Source of the DNA: Cichorium intybus | Taxonomy: Eukaryota; Streptophyta; Magnoliopsida; Asterales; Asteraceae | Assembly: GCA_023525715.1 (NCBI GenBank) | Contig: CM042012.1 | Location: 56,168,705-56,232,704, forward strand | Length of the DNA: 64,000 nt | Direction: 5' to 3' | Shown here: in pieces, positions 25,280 through 37,465 of the stretch | How positions within the stretch are numbered: the stretch's first letter is position 1 | Layout of the letters: each line of letters opens with the position of its first letter | Made by a program: the position numbers and the translations under genes | The notes under the pieces: generated by a model | Databases searched by the model: none | What the model was told of the DNA's origin: nothing | Seen by the model: only the letters and a program-made list of their open reading frames with translations

Positions 25280-26554
25280 CTAAAAAATTTAGCAAAGTTC
25301 AATTTTTGTATATTCAATATTTAAATCCTTCAATAATTAATACCTTTTTATGTATCACAAACATTAATTATTAAGGTCTAGAACCCAAGTTGCAAAAAAA
25401 TAAACGGTGATGTGACTTTATCTCGTCTACTTAATCCAACGAGGTAGGTAACATTTATCGATTACATCATATGTAATTCCTAGTAGTATGGGATCCTTTA
25501 AACAACATCTGTTTAGATGGCATGTTTGATCTCATATATGCCTCTGGTCTCTTATTCTTAGGTGATATTTATCACAAAATATTCTCGATCAAATCATCCT
25601 ACTTTAAAACATATGGAATTTTCAATGACTAGCAATTAGGACCTTTATCCCACTAGAAAGGCTTAACCACCTCGCCCAGGAAAATCCAAGTGGTTAGGTG
25701 ACCCTTATCTCGCAAGGTCATACAAATAATACATGAGTATTTGTCAAAAGGACAACATAGATTGGCATTTTTGAAAAAGGGATTTATGTTTTATAATTCT
25801 ATATTTGAAAAAAAAATCAGTATCATGTGTTATTACATGAATTCAATAAAACATGGTACTTATTAGTTTGAAAAATCCAATTCCTCGTCATATGGTTCTT
25901 TTAGTTCTATCAAATCTCCATTTTACTAACTAAAAGTTTGTGGTCAATTTATAACTAATATCACATATTTAAGTTTGAGTTTGAACACAACTAGAACCAA
26001 AATTTAGTCCTTTAATAAACTTATTTTATTACAAATACCAAGAGTTTGGATGAGTTTTAAATTTCCATTTTAACTCATTTTTGTGTCTTTTCAAAATTTT
26101 ACAGTTTAAGGAACAAAACTCCTTTTATCATAAAACTCATTTTTGTATCTTATGTAAAAAATGTCATTTTGAAAAGCCAAACTCCATTATATTTCATTAT
26201 TTTCAATTGTATAGCATGTAAAATCCTATTTTCATCCACACAAATAATAATAACAACATACAATCATCACAAGCATGAAAATGTGCATAAACCAAGCCAT
26301 AGCTATTGTTATTTCATGTAAACCATAACAAGTCCATTCCTGAGGGACTTAAAGGGTCCAAATTTCTTCATGGTTGATGTTGTTGATGCTCCTACTTGAC
26401 AAAACATTCTATGCACGTAAGAGAGTGATGCTCTATGAAGATTTGGACCAAAACACTGAAACCATGGGTTTTGGTATTCTCCCCTAAAAGTCGAGAGTTG
26501 CTACGACATTCCTTAAAAATGTTCACCAACTTGTTGGTTGTCAAATGCATCTAA
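25280..26554 (-). other. Leader and probable LTR part of the old Copia element
   Basis: No open frame. Parts (for example 25470-25560, GTTTAGATGGCATGTTTGATC) align loosely with the leader of the younger Copia at 32200-32800, so this is its untranslated leader. The younger element inserted at 26555, and the old element's flank resumes at 34332. Confidence 0.55.
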
Positions 26555-27323
26555 TGAAAAGGTTTTCTGCAAACCATGAACTAAATAACCTAAGTTCACA
26601 TGCAACCTATGAGGATCTATGTTTTCTTCTAATTGAACATATAACAAAACCTAGAGGCCATAAGAAAATTAACTAAAAGAATAAAATTAGAAAAACTAAC
26701 CTTTTAGAATTTTCTGGAAGCTGAGCAGCAAAAATATCCTGTCTCAAATGAGATCACACCCAAGCTAGGAGGTTTATGGATCGAAATTCCAGAGAGAAAT
26801 AAATAGAATGAGCGACCGGTAATGAGGTCTAGGGGTCCCTATTTATAGGGAACCAAGTGGCAAAGCTAGAAACCCTAGCCGCAGCCCATTTTCTGGATTA
26901 TCTGTACGCGCGCCGCGGCCAAGTCGATTGCGCGCCGCGCGCCGCAATTCAACTATTGAATTCGTACGAATATGTACGCGCATCGCGACCTTGACATTGG
27001 CGCGCCGCACGCTGTAATTCAACTATTAAATTTGTACGACTTTAATCCCTGACCTCCTGATTAATCCAATTAATGTCACAGAAATTAATCCAATTAATTT
27101 CTGATTAATTATTAATCAAATAATATTATTTCTAATTAATATATTATTTCCATAATATATTAACAAACAATATATTGATTTATTAGTCATATAATAAATC
27201 AACATTTTCTCTCTCTTTAACTTTCAACAAACCTCTAGCTATGAGGGCAACCCAAATGGACTGTGCTACTATTAATTAGGTAAATACTAATTATTAGTCA
27301 TGGCTTAGACACCTAATCCAACA
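26555..27323 (-). repeat. 3' LTR of the young Copia element
   Basis: 769 bp; on the minus strand it begins TGTTGGATTAGG and ends CCTTTTCA. CpG-rich dyads lie at about 26904-27013, upstream of a TATAAAT box (plus-strand ATTTATA at 26841). Several CpG sites here are TG or CA relative to the 5' LTR. Confidence 0.96.
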
Positions 27324-28168
27324 GTCTCCCACTTGGATAAGTCTATGACTATAATTACCAATTTAACCTCTAATTAACCAGCACTTTTAGCTTCCTAGAA
27401 ACCGCTGCCAAACTCTGATCTAATCAGTTCTGTCCATAGATAAGTGATAAGATGATCCTCCATCCAACAAGATATTTTCAGACTCAAGACATGGATTAAA
27501 GTCAATCCCGGTCTGATTCACTGTTCCTCGATTTCCGATTTGCATATGACTCTAAGACTACCAATTTAGTCCCGGTTAGCCAACCATTTTAGTCAACTTC
27601 AAAATCATCGAGAGGCCTACAGATATCTGTTCCCCGTTAGGGTCAAGGGACGAATAAGCTTCAACTCATATACTTATGTCTTTTATCAGACAAATCACTC
27701 ACAACAATACGTTTTATAACACCGAGTTACCGATGCGTTTTCGTATTATCAATGAACAACCGTCTAGTAAATCATAACTCATATGTCTTAGCTTAAAGAT
27801 CAAAAGATATTATCGTCTCAATATTGCTCGTGATGAAATCCATGAAGCAATCCATTGAGCGCGGGTTTATCCAATACTCAAATCTCCATTTCCAAGTACT
27901 CACGAATGGTGCAGCAATCCAATTGCAATGTCTAACTCCTTAGACAATCTATTACCAATTCATGACAGTCTTACTTCACACTTACTCCCAAAAGTGTAAT
28001 CGACTGTGGATATTTGAATAATCCAATTATTCAGGAAGTAAAACATGCAAAATGAAATACAATGGTAAAGTATTGACAAAATTAGTAAACCATTACTCAT
28101 TAATAAATCTCCATTATTAAATCACAAAAGTCAAATACAATAACATTTTTACAAGTTTCAAATCCCAT

Positions 28169-31100
28169 CTAATTACAAAAACTTATATCATCTATTAATC
28201 CAATGCTCCTAGCATGCTGATTGTGCTTAATCCTACTCAGAGCCTTTGTCAAGGGATCTGCAGGATTATCTTCCGATGATATCCTCTTTACCACGAGGTG
28301 ACCTTCTTCTACTTTATGCCTTATGTAGTGGTACTTTCTGTCGATATGTCTGGACTTTCCATGGTCTCGCGGTTCCTTTGTCAAGGCGACCGCACCTTCG
28401 TTATCGCAGAACAGTTCCACGGGCTCCTGAATACTCGGGACTACTCCAAGGTCACCGATGAAGTTCTTCAGCCAAGCCGCTTCCTTTGACGCTTCACTTG
28501 CTGCTATATACTCTGATTCACATGTAGAATCAGCCACCGTATCTTGCTTGGAACTTTTCCAAGTTACCGCTCCTCCGTTCAGAAGGAATACCCAGCCAGA
28601 CTGAGACCGACCACTGTCTCTATCCGTCTGGAAACTGGCATCCGTATATCCTTCAACTCTCAATGTATCACTGCCTCCAAGGACTAACACCATGTCCTTT
28701 GTTCTTCGCAGATACTTGAGTATATTCTTTACAGCTATCCAATGCGCCCTTCCAGGGTTACCCTGGTACCGACTGACCATGCTTAAAGCAAAGGCCACGT
28801 CAGGGCGAGTACACGTCATAGCATACATGATCGATCCTACAGCCGAAGCGTAAGGTACCCGACTCATTTCAGCTATTTCTTCGTCTGTACTCGGACTTTG
28901 AGTCTTACTCAATTTTGCATTACTTTGGATAGGCAGCTCTCCCTTCTTGGAATTTTCCATACTAAACCTTTTCAGTACCTTTTCCAAGTATGTACCCTGA
29001 CTAAGTCCAATTAGTCTCTTCTTCCTATCTCTCAATATTCTTATCCTGAGAATATAGGCAGCCTCTCCTAGGTCCTTCATGGCGAAACATTTCCTAAGCC
29101 AAGCCTTGACACCTTGCAAGGTTGGAATATCGTTTCCCATGAGCAGTATGTCATCGACATACAGCACCAGAAAGGTGACTATACTCCCACTAGCCTTGAC
29201 ATATACGCAGGACTCATCCTCGCTCCTAGAGAAACCAAACTCTTTGACTTTCTCATGGAAACAAAGATTCCAGCTGCGAGAAGCTTGCTTCAATCCGTAG
29301 ATTGATCTCTCAAGCTTACACACCTTATTAGGATGCTTTGATCGATAAAACCCTCTGGCTGATTCATGTAGACATCCTCAGTCAATTTTCCATTAAGGAA
29401 AGCGGTTTTGACGTCCATCTGCCAAATTTCATAGTCATGAAATGCAGCTATGGCCAGCATAATCCTAATAGACTTTATCTTGGCTACTGGTGAGAAGGTC
29501 TCGTCATAGTCAACCCCTGGGGTTTGAGTAAAGCCCTTCGCAACCAGTCTTGCCTTGAAGGTGTGTACTTTTCCGTCCATATCGGTCTTCTTCTTGAAGA
29601 TCCATTTGCACCCGACTGTCTTTCGACCCGGTACGTTGTCAACCAAGTTCCAAACTTGATTGTCATACATGGACTTGATCTCGCTATCCATGGCCTCTTT
29701 CCACTTGGCAGACAGGGCCCGCCACTGCTTCCTGGTAGTCAGCTGGTTCATCCAAATTTATCAGTGTCCTATCACTGACAAACGTGTCCCCATCCGAAGT
29801 TATATGGAAACCAAAAAACTCGGCTGGCATGCTAACCCTACCAGAACGCCTAAGAGGTAAGGATACATCTGTCGGACCAACAGGAACTTCTTCCTCATGT
29901 TGGTTGCTAGTTTCTCCTAAGGTTGCGTCATCTGATGACTCTTGAATTTCTTCCAGATCAATGGTACTCCCACTGTCCTCTTTGAATATGAGCTCTCTCT
30001 CTCGAAAGACCGCTCGTCTAGCTACAAAGACCACGTCCTCGCTCGGTCTGTAGAATAGATATCCAAAGGACTGTTTAGGATAACCAAGGAAGAAACACCT
30101 TTCGCTTCTTTCTGCGAGTTTGTCTTGAGTCTCTCGTCTAACGAAAGCCTCACAACCCCAGACCTTGATGTGTGCTAACGAGGGGACTTTCCCCGTCCAC
30201 ATCTCATGAGGTGTTTTAGCAACCTTCTTAGTTGGGACAAGATTGAGGATATAGGCGGCAGTCTCTAAGGCATACCCCCAGAAGTGAATGGGAAGTGAAG
30301 CTCGACTCATCATGGAACGAACCATGTCCAACAGGGTCCGGTTGCGCCTTTTTGCAACACCGTTCAACTGTGGTGTCCTGGGAGGTGTCAACTGCGAAAC
30401 TATTCCGCATTCCTTTAGATAGTCTAGGAACTCGATACTTAGATACTCTCCGCCTCTGTCGGACCTGAGCATCTTTATCTTCCTGCCTAATTGATTCTCT
30501 ACCTCGTTCTTAAACTCTTTGAACTTTTCAAAGGTGTCCGACTTGTGCTTGATCAAGTAGATATAACCGTATCTACTAAAATCGTCGGTAAAGGTCACGT
30601 AGAACCGCGTGCCATCCTTTGTGGTTGATCTGAATGGACCACACACATCCGTGTGAATGATGTCCAGCAGACCCTCACCTCTTTCAAAAGACCCTTTGAA
30701 AGGTGATTTAGTCATCTTGCCCAACAGACAAGATTCACATACATCATCCGACCTGAGGTCGAATGATTCCAACACTCCATCCTTTTGGAGTTGGGCGATG
30801 CGTTTCTTGCTGATGTGCCCGAGCCGACTATGCCACAGACATGCCTTTTCTACACCACTAGTAGAATCAATATAATTTACACTATGTCCTAAATTGTCAA
30901 CACATTCAACAGTTTCATACACACCATCACAAGGATAAGCAGTAAAAATCAAAATACCATTTTTGAAAACAGAAATCGAACCAATTTTATTATCAAAAGA
31001 AAATTGAAATCCTTGTCTGAACAATGCGTGAAATGAAATAATGTTTCTTGCCATTTCTGGCGAATAGCAACAATTAAATAACTCTATACTAACATCACTA

Positions 31101-31480
31101 CTAAGCACTAAACTGTAAACGCCGATCTTGGTAACAGGGGACGATCTCCTATTGCCCATGATCAAGTTCAGTCTACCGTGCTCCACCTCCCTGCTTTCCT
31201 TTAGGCCCTGCAGATCAGAACAAATGTGAAAACCATATCCTGTATCAAGGACCCAAGAATTAGAAGATGGTGAGTTTTTAGAGATAGTGTATATACCTGC
31301 TGTCGATGGCTTTACTTTCCCATCCTTGACATCCTGCAAGTATTTGGGGCAGCTTCTCTTCCAATGGCCCTTCTCTTTGCAGTAAAAACAGTTGGCTTCA
31401 TCGGGGTTGGCCACACAAGGAATCTGGGAAGACTTGGTTCTCGAGCCATTGCTGGACGACCCGACCTGAACCTTTTCCCT
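28169..31480 (-). pseudogene. pol: Pol of the young Copia element: PR-INT-RT-RNase H, two frameshifts
   Basis: The 29684-31414 segment holds the intact zinc knuckle, protease (SWVLDTGYGFHIC), pre-integrase (WHSRLGHISKKRIAQL) and integrase (DIIHTDVCGPF, YVTFTDDFSRYGY, RSDRGGEYL), ending near residue 576 at a frameshift around 29720. RT continues at 29290-29751 (DVKTAFLNGKLTEDVYM). It shifts again near 29330 by one lost base, then resumes at 28169-29323 with SIYGLKQASRSW, catalytic YVDD (YVDDILLMGND), and RNase H (GYTDASFQTDRDS, SCESEYIAASEA). Two frameshifts plus the gag stop make it non-autonomous, but the lesions are few. Confidence 0.94.
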
Positions 31481-32197
31481 CTAATTTTGCTTAGGAGGGC
31501 CCTTCCTTTTCTTTCCTTTGCCACTTCCAATGGCTAGGACGGGCTGATTAACCGAGGGTACACTTTTACCCTTCATCCCGTCCTCAGCTACTCGAAGCAT
31601 ACGATGCAACTCAGTCATATTAGCCTGATTGTTGTTCAAATGATAAGCCAGCCTGAACTGGTCATAAGAACTCGGTAAGGAGTTAAGCACTATGTCAACG
31701 GCCAACTGCTCCGGTACAGGCATCGCACGCTTTCTAAGCCGCTCCACGTAACCTTGCATTCTTTGCACATGAGTGCAGATGGACTCTCCATCTTTAGGTT
31801 TGCTGTTCGTGAAGTCCTTGACCACCTCGCACCTCTCGATGCGCTCTTGCTTGCGGAACTTTTCCGCAAGCTCCTTGTGCATCTCAAAGGGCCAGTAGTC
31901 TTCGTATATCCTTTGCAATTCGGGGTTCATTGTGGCGATCATGATGCAGGCCACTTTGGTCGCATCATCAGAATGTTTTTGGTACAGGGCAATTTCCTCG
32001 GGAGTAGCAGTTTCAGGGTCAATATCGACAAGCTCGGTCTCGAGGACATACTCCTTGTTCTCGTACCTCAGAGCCATCTTGATATTTCTAATCCAGTCAT
32101 TGTAGTTTGTCCCGTTCAGTTGAACCTTGGAACATAATGAGAGGATTGAGGGAACACTGGAGTTTGAGTGGGGAGCGGATTGATCAGCAGAAGACAT
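31481..32197 (-). pseudogene. gag: Gag of the young Copia element, with premature stop
   Basis: Starts at ATG 32197 (MSSADQSAPHSNSS). 238 codons encode the Copia capsid region (NYNDWIRNIKMALRYENKEY near residue 31; VDIVLNSLPSSYDQF near 175) and a Lys-rich linker, ending at TAG (31481). The zinc knuckle CFYCKEKGHWKRSC lies beyond, in the next frame segment (about 31370-31390), so the stop cuts gag before its nucleic-acid-binding motif. Confidence 0.93.
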
Positions 32198-33556
32198 CTA
32201 TAAAAGAAGGTAAGTTTAATTAGATACTTGTCGGTCCTTATAATAACCCAATATAAAATAAGGCTAGGATCCAACTATAACAATTTGCAACATAGAAGAG
32301 GGATGCCGTAATCTATAAGCAAATTTTATAAAGGTAGGCGAACGATGATTCAGCCAATTCCACCGCGGAAAAATAATCTTATTATAAATGGAATTCCTAG
32401 TTTCTTTTGAGATTTATTGAACTGTTCAATAGCATGTTTAATCTCGGATATGCCCCACCGTTTGTGACTGGGATGCCGAGGATCACAAACCGGGTGTGAA
32501 TAACCATGCAAATTAGCTTGGTACTCTCGGGATCCATTATCATCTCAAATTGATGTGCCGGTTAACCACAAGCGCTCCATCAACAATGATAACACTCGAG
32601 ACACCCATTGCCACTCTTTATGAACCCCCATTGGTGTGCCGGTGAACCACACACGCTCCACCAACGTTTCATAAAGTGCAATGTGCAATTTCATGGGTTA
32701 GCATCAAATTCACATTTTTCCTAAAGTAACTATATTGGGATTTTGTGTAAAGGTTCTAGTACTTTGATCATTATACTTTTAATGATTAAGTGGTCCTGTC
32801 AAAACTGTTCGGCTAACGACCCTCTACTGATTAGGTGAGCGGTGGGTGAGAGTGTTCACCCATTAGACTGCCATTTTATAGACAGCCTCCTTATACCTAC
32901 TTTATAGACCAGCTTCGTGAATGAGGCCTACTATTGAATTCACTGACCAATTTTATCTTATATATATAGTATTAACAATTAATAACATATATAAGATGTA
33001 TTTTAAAACCCTTTAAAATATTCAAGGTTTATCTTTTAATTTTACCAAATTTAACAATTAAATTTTGAATTAAATTAAACCTTAAATTCGATTTAATCAA
33101 TTTTAATTACCAATTAATTAAACTAATTAAATCTAAATATTTTAAACATTTTAAAATATTTTTCTGGATTTTTCTATTAATTTTCGACAATTTAAAATTA
33201 ATTAAATCCCTTTTGAATTATCTTTTAATTAACAATTAATTAAATTAATTCAAATGAAGATAGGTTTATCCAAATTAATCAAATTAATTAAAACCTATCC
33301 TTAAACCCCTAATTTTCGATTTCAAGGAAAAAGGTTTAAGGTTATCCATTTAATTAACAAATAAAGTTACCAAAAATAGAAAACCTCCTAAAACCCTAAT
33401 GCCAGATTTCGAAATTAACAAGGGGGGGGGGGATTAGGGTTTCCAAAACCCTAATCCTAGAAATCGATCCACATATATATATTAGGGTTTATAAGCTTTA
33501 AACCCTAAAACAATTATATCAATTCAATAAGAAAACAAAACAGGCTCTGATACCAC
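32198..33556 (-). other. Untranslated leader of the young Copia element
   Basis: About 1.36 kb between primer-binding site and gag ATG, AT-rich near the PBS. It contains two related copies of a GTGCCGGT(T/G)AACCACA motif (32555, 32637) and a run of G at 33421-33432. No open frame. Confidence 0.7.
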
Positions 33557-34326
33557 TGAAAAGGTTTTCTGCAAACCATGAACTAAATAACCTAAGTTCA
33601 CATGCAACCTATGAGGATCTATGTTTTCTTCTAATTGAACATATAACAAAACCTAGAGGCCATAAGAAAATTAACTAAAAGAATAAAATTAGAAAAACCA
33701 ACCTTTTAGAATTTTCTGGAAGCTGAGCAGCAAAAATATCCTGCCTCAAATGAGATCACACCCAAGCTAGGAGGTTTATGGATCGAAATTCCAGAGAGAA
33801 ATAAATAGAATGAGAGACCGATAATGAGGTCTAGGGGTCCCTATTTATAGGGAACCAAGTGGCAAAGCTAGAAAACCTAGCCGCAGCCCATTTTTCGGAT
33901 TATCTGTACGCGCGCCGCGGCCAAGTCGATTGCGCGCCGCGCGCCGCAATTCAACTATTGAATTCGTACGAATATGTACGCGCGTCGCGGCCTTGACATT
34001 GGCGCGCCGCGCGCCGCAATTCAACTATTGAATTTGTACGACTTTAATCCCTGACCTCCTGATTAATCCAATTAATGTCACAGAAATTAATCCAATTAAT
34101 TTCTGATTAATTATTAATCAAATAATATTATTTCTAATTAATATATTATTTCCATAATATATTAACAAACAATATCTTGATTTATTAGTCATATAATAAA
34201 TCAACATTTTCTCTCTCTTTAACTTTCCAACAAACCTCTAGCTATGAGGGCAACCCAAATGGACTGTGCTACTATTAATTAGGTAAATACTAATTATTAG
34301 TCATGGCTTAGACACCTAATCCAACA
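33557..34326 (-). repeat. 5' LTR of the young Copia element
   Basis: 770 bp, near-identical to 26555-27323. CpG-rich dyads (GCGCGCCGCGCGCCGC) at 33907-34020 lie in U3, and the TATA box CCCTATAAATAGGG is centred near 33846 (minus strand). Confidence 0.96.
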
Positions 34327-34331
34327 TCTAA

Positions 34332-36219
34332 ATGGTTGGTTACCAAAAAAAGTCATAAAGTTAGCTCATGTATGTTGCCAAAGAAGCCATGCATGAACTT
34401 TTCATACAAGATGAAAAACATTCATGGCTTCCAAAAACCAGGTTTATCCATATAATATTGTTATCTAAGCATGCATGTAAGATTGACTCTGATATGAATT
34501 ATTGGGTCTTGTTCATCTTGGATTTCAAAACAGCTTTTAAATATATGCAACTGAAGCTTTAGAAAGATGAATAAGATGATCAAGTCATACCCACCAAGGA
34601 TCATGAAAATATAAGATCAAAATCGAGAGAGTTTAGTCTACAACCTTTGAAGACTTTGTGAAGAACTCGAGCTTTTAGATGTTGAAATCGACAACTAGGA
34701 GCTACAGTAGCCTCCCTCGATAAGTTATACACCATAAGTAAGACCACCAAGAATCCTAGTTCTTAACCTTGTTTATTTCACTTCCTCTCAAGAATAAAAG
34801 ATAAACAACCTACCCTTTTATCTTTAAGAAAGCAAAGTGTAAAAACCATTTACTAACTTTTAGCAAAGAGACAGAACGTAGGAGTGAGTGAGTAAGAGAG
34901 AGAGAGAGAGAGAGAGATCTAGTGTATAAAGGGATGAGAACAATGAGAACCGTTCTCATTTTATACATGAAGTCAAGTAACATATCTTATCAATCATTTG
35001 GAACAGTCTAAAATTCACCTATTGGCCCTTGTGGGTGGTGTCATGGCCAAGAGTTAAAGAGAGTTTGACAGGAAGTTCCAAACTTTCAAATGGGTCCACT
35101 CATCATGTTTATATTTTATACAAAAAATCATACAATGATCATTATAAAATATGTCTCTTTTCTTATTTAAATTAACCCTCTTAACATACATAAATACCTT
35201 TTGTATATGCAGATATCATCACTCATACAATATGAATAAATTGCATTTTATTTACTTTGCACTTTAAAATAAATAAAATATGCAAAATTATTTATTTAAA
35301 ATCATCTAACTCATTTAAATGATTTTATCCATACATACATAAATTAATTCATACTATATGAATTAAGTTAGGCAATAATGCTATCTTACATAAAATAACA
35401 ATAACAAGGTTTGCGATAATTTATTAATGAAACAAATTACTTATAAAATGTCTAATGGGGTCTTCTTGTTATTGGTGCAACCCTATTGAATTATATGTTA
35501 TTAGCAATATCATTTTATGATGATTCTTAGACACTTAGAACCACTACGTTCGTTCATTTTTGTTCGTGAACATCCATTTATGTTCGTTCGTTTGTGTTCA
35601 TTCGTTTAGGTTCAGTTATCATATTAGATTTTATGTCTAATATTATAAACTTTATGAGAGTGAAATTTGAGCTTCTAGAAGTGTTGGCGATAAACTTTCA
35701 CTCTTCTTGATTTGGATGTTTATATTCCTTCATGTTTTGTCATTTAACCTAGTTTATAATCATATATGTTCATTTATGTTTATTCGTTTATGTTTGTTTA
35801 GCACCTTGACAAATATAAGAAAATGAATACAAATATGGTAATTTGTTAAATGAATAAACGAACACGAATGATAAATTTCATTTGTTTATGTATTCATATT
35901 CGTTTGTTTATTCACTTAACTTACACAAACTCTTGTTCGTGTTTATTTGGTTCATTCAACCCTAACCTTACCTGAGGCCGAGCCTAAGAATATTTTCTTG
36001 ATCTATCAATAAATACATTGCCATAATAAAAAACAATTCAGAAAAGATTCTAGAAAAATCCTCAAAAATCTGCTGCTAGCCCTATGGGGCAGGGCTCTAT
36101 GTACCACCGTCGAGTCCTCCACGCGTCATAATGGGGTAGTGGGCCATCAGGCTATTGCTTATTATCGTTCCTACTGCTACTACTACTACAGCTCATGGGC
36201 CGGTGGGAAGGCCGAGGTC
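34332..36219. other. Old Copia flank, (AG)n and TTCGTT-rich repeat
   Basis: 34332 to about 34920 continues the old Copia element's flank, probably its LTR, with an AG microsatellite at 34892-34917. A 40-bp inverted repeat made of GAGAAC words lies at 34925-34964. From 35550 to 35960 the sequence is rich in GTTCGTTTATG and its complement, an old repeat without clear ends. No gene. Confidence 0.5.
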
Positions 36220-37346
36220 TGACAACGCCTAGTGATATTGCATATTTTAGTCGTTGTTGAGCCCTATTCTTAGTGAAATTATATCATATATATCATGGTA
36301 TTCTCACTTTTCGTGCCAGTACTTGCTTGGAAGAAAATAATGAAAACAGGGACCAAAAGCGTGCAAATTGGAGAAAGTTTGGAGAAGAAGGAAAAATCAG
36401 GAAAATACGTACGCACGCCGTGGGTTTTGCATTTGCGCGACGCGACTTTGAGGCGGTGGAACAAATTCAAATGCCGAGAAAACGGGAGAAGATCAGTACG
36501 CGCGCCGCGGGATCCATAAAAGCGTGGCGCGGCTGCAGGAAATTTGCAACTATAAATAGAGGCATTTACAGCCGAAAACCCTAGCAAAGACCTGGTGGAA
36601 AATCGACCTGAAGGCTCTTTGACTCCGTGATTAAGCATCAGCAACCTCTCAATTGGTATTTCTATGTTTTAGAATTTATTTCCATTTAGCTATATAGTTA
36701 GTAATTGTTAACTAGTATCTTTGGGAGTGACAACCACTGATATTAGGCTTTTGTTTATGTTTTTGAATCATTTGGTTACTGTTTGTACCTGTGGAATTCG
36801 TTTTGGTTAATGAGAATCATTTGGTTACAAGTAATCTCAGTTTTTCAGTGTTTTGATGATTGATATTGGTTTTGCATGTTTGTGTTGTGTTTGGATGTTT
36901 GATTTGACCTTGTTGGACTGTTTTCCTTTGCTAATTTTCAGTAGCCAATTAGGTTAGTCTTTCAGGTTTGAACTTTAGCCAGTGACTGTCCTGTTGGATT
37001 TTAGTTATTGGTTTAGTTTATGCCTTGTTTTGGTTTCTGTTTGGATTGTTGGATGTCTTTGTTTACTTCTGAATTAGAGATGCACTTCTGATTTCAGAAA
37101 GTAACTAGGTTTGGTTTGAAGCTTAGCTTAGTCTATGCTTAGTTTGAGATTGTTCAGTTTAGGTTTTCTGAGTTTTAGTAGCAAGGGTTTAGAAACTAAG
37201 TCCTCCGACTATAGCGTCACACTATAGTTGGTAATCTGTCATCTGATATGACCACGTAGCTCCTGCGGATCGACCCTGACTACCAGTGTGCTAGTGTGTG
37301 TTAGGTTTTCTCTTATTTTTGACCGCACGACGACCTAGGCGTGTCA
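36220..37346 (+). repeat. 5' LTR of the Athila-type element
   Basis: 1,127 bp. The CpG-rich block (ACGCACGCCG, GCGCGACGCG, ACGCGCGCCGCGG) spans about 36408-36534, with a TATAAATA box at 36551. The 3' portion contains the conserved GACCGCACGACGACCTAGGC end. Confidence 0.95.
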
Positions 37347-37465
37347 AATTTTGGCGTCGTTGCCGGGGAGCTGTGAGCTTAGATTAGGTGGTTTGTAGGG
37401 CTTAGCTTCTGATTTTTTATGTTTGATTCTAGTTTTTTGATTTCTGGTATGTGTACGTCTTCCTA

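Larger units (their letters stand above)
26555..34326 (-). mobile_element. Full-length Ty1/copia retrotransposon, young insertion
   Basis: 7,772-bp minus-strand element with two complete LTRs (33557-34326 as 5', 26555-27323 as 3') and perfect 5-bp target duplication TCTAA (26550-26554 and 34327-34331). The primer-binding site TGGTATCAGAGCC (minus strand, 33543-33555) follows the 5' LTR and matches initiator tRNA-Met. A purine tract (AAGTGGGAGAC on the minus strand, 27324-27334) precedes the 3' LTR. The LTRs differ at roughly 15 positions in 770, so the insertion is fairly recent. Coding is complete in order but broken at three places. Confidence 0.96.

Noticed and set aside
34925..34964. Copy of the 18855-19149 MITE
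   Set aside because: Shares GAGAACC words and is palindromic, but is only about 40 bp; too short to assign.
36030..36219. Possible organellar insertion next to the Athila-type element
   Set aside because: GC content is higher than the surroundings, but no plastid or mitochondrial gene could be recognised.
37451..37465. Longer start for ORF1 of the Athila-type element
   Set aside because: The codon at 37451 is GTG; a eukaryotic start at ATG 37466 is more likely.
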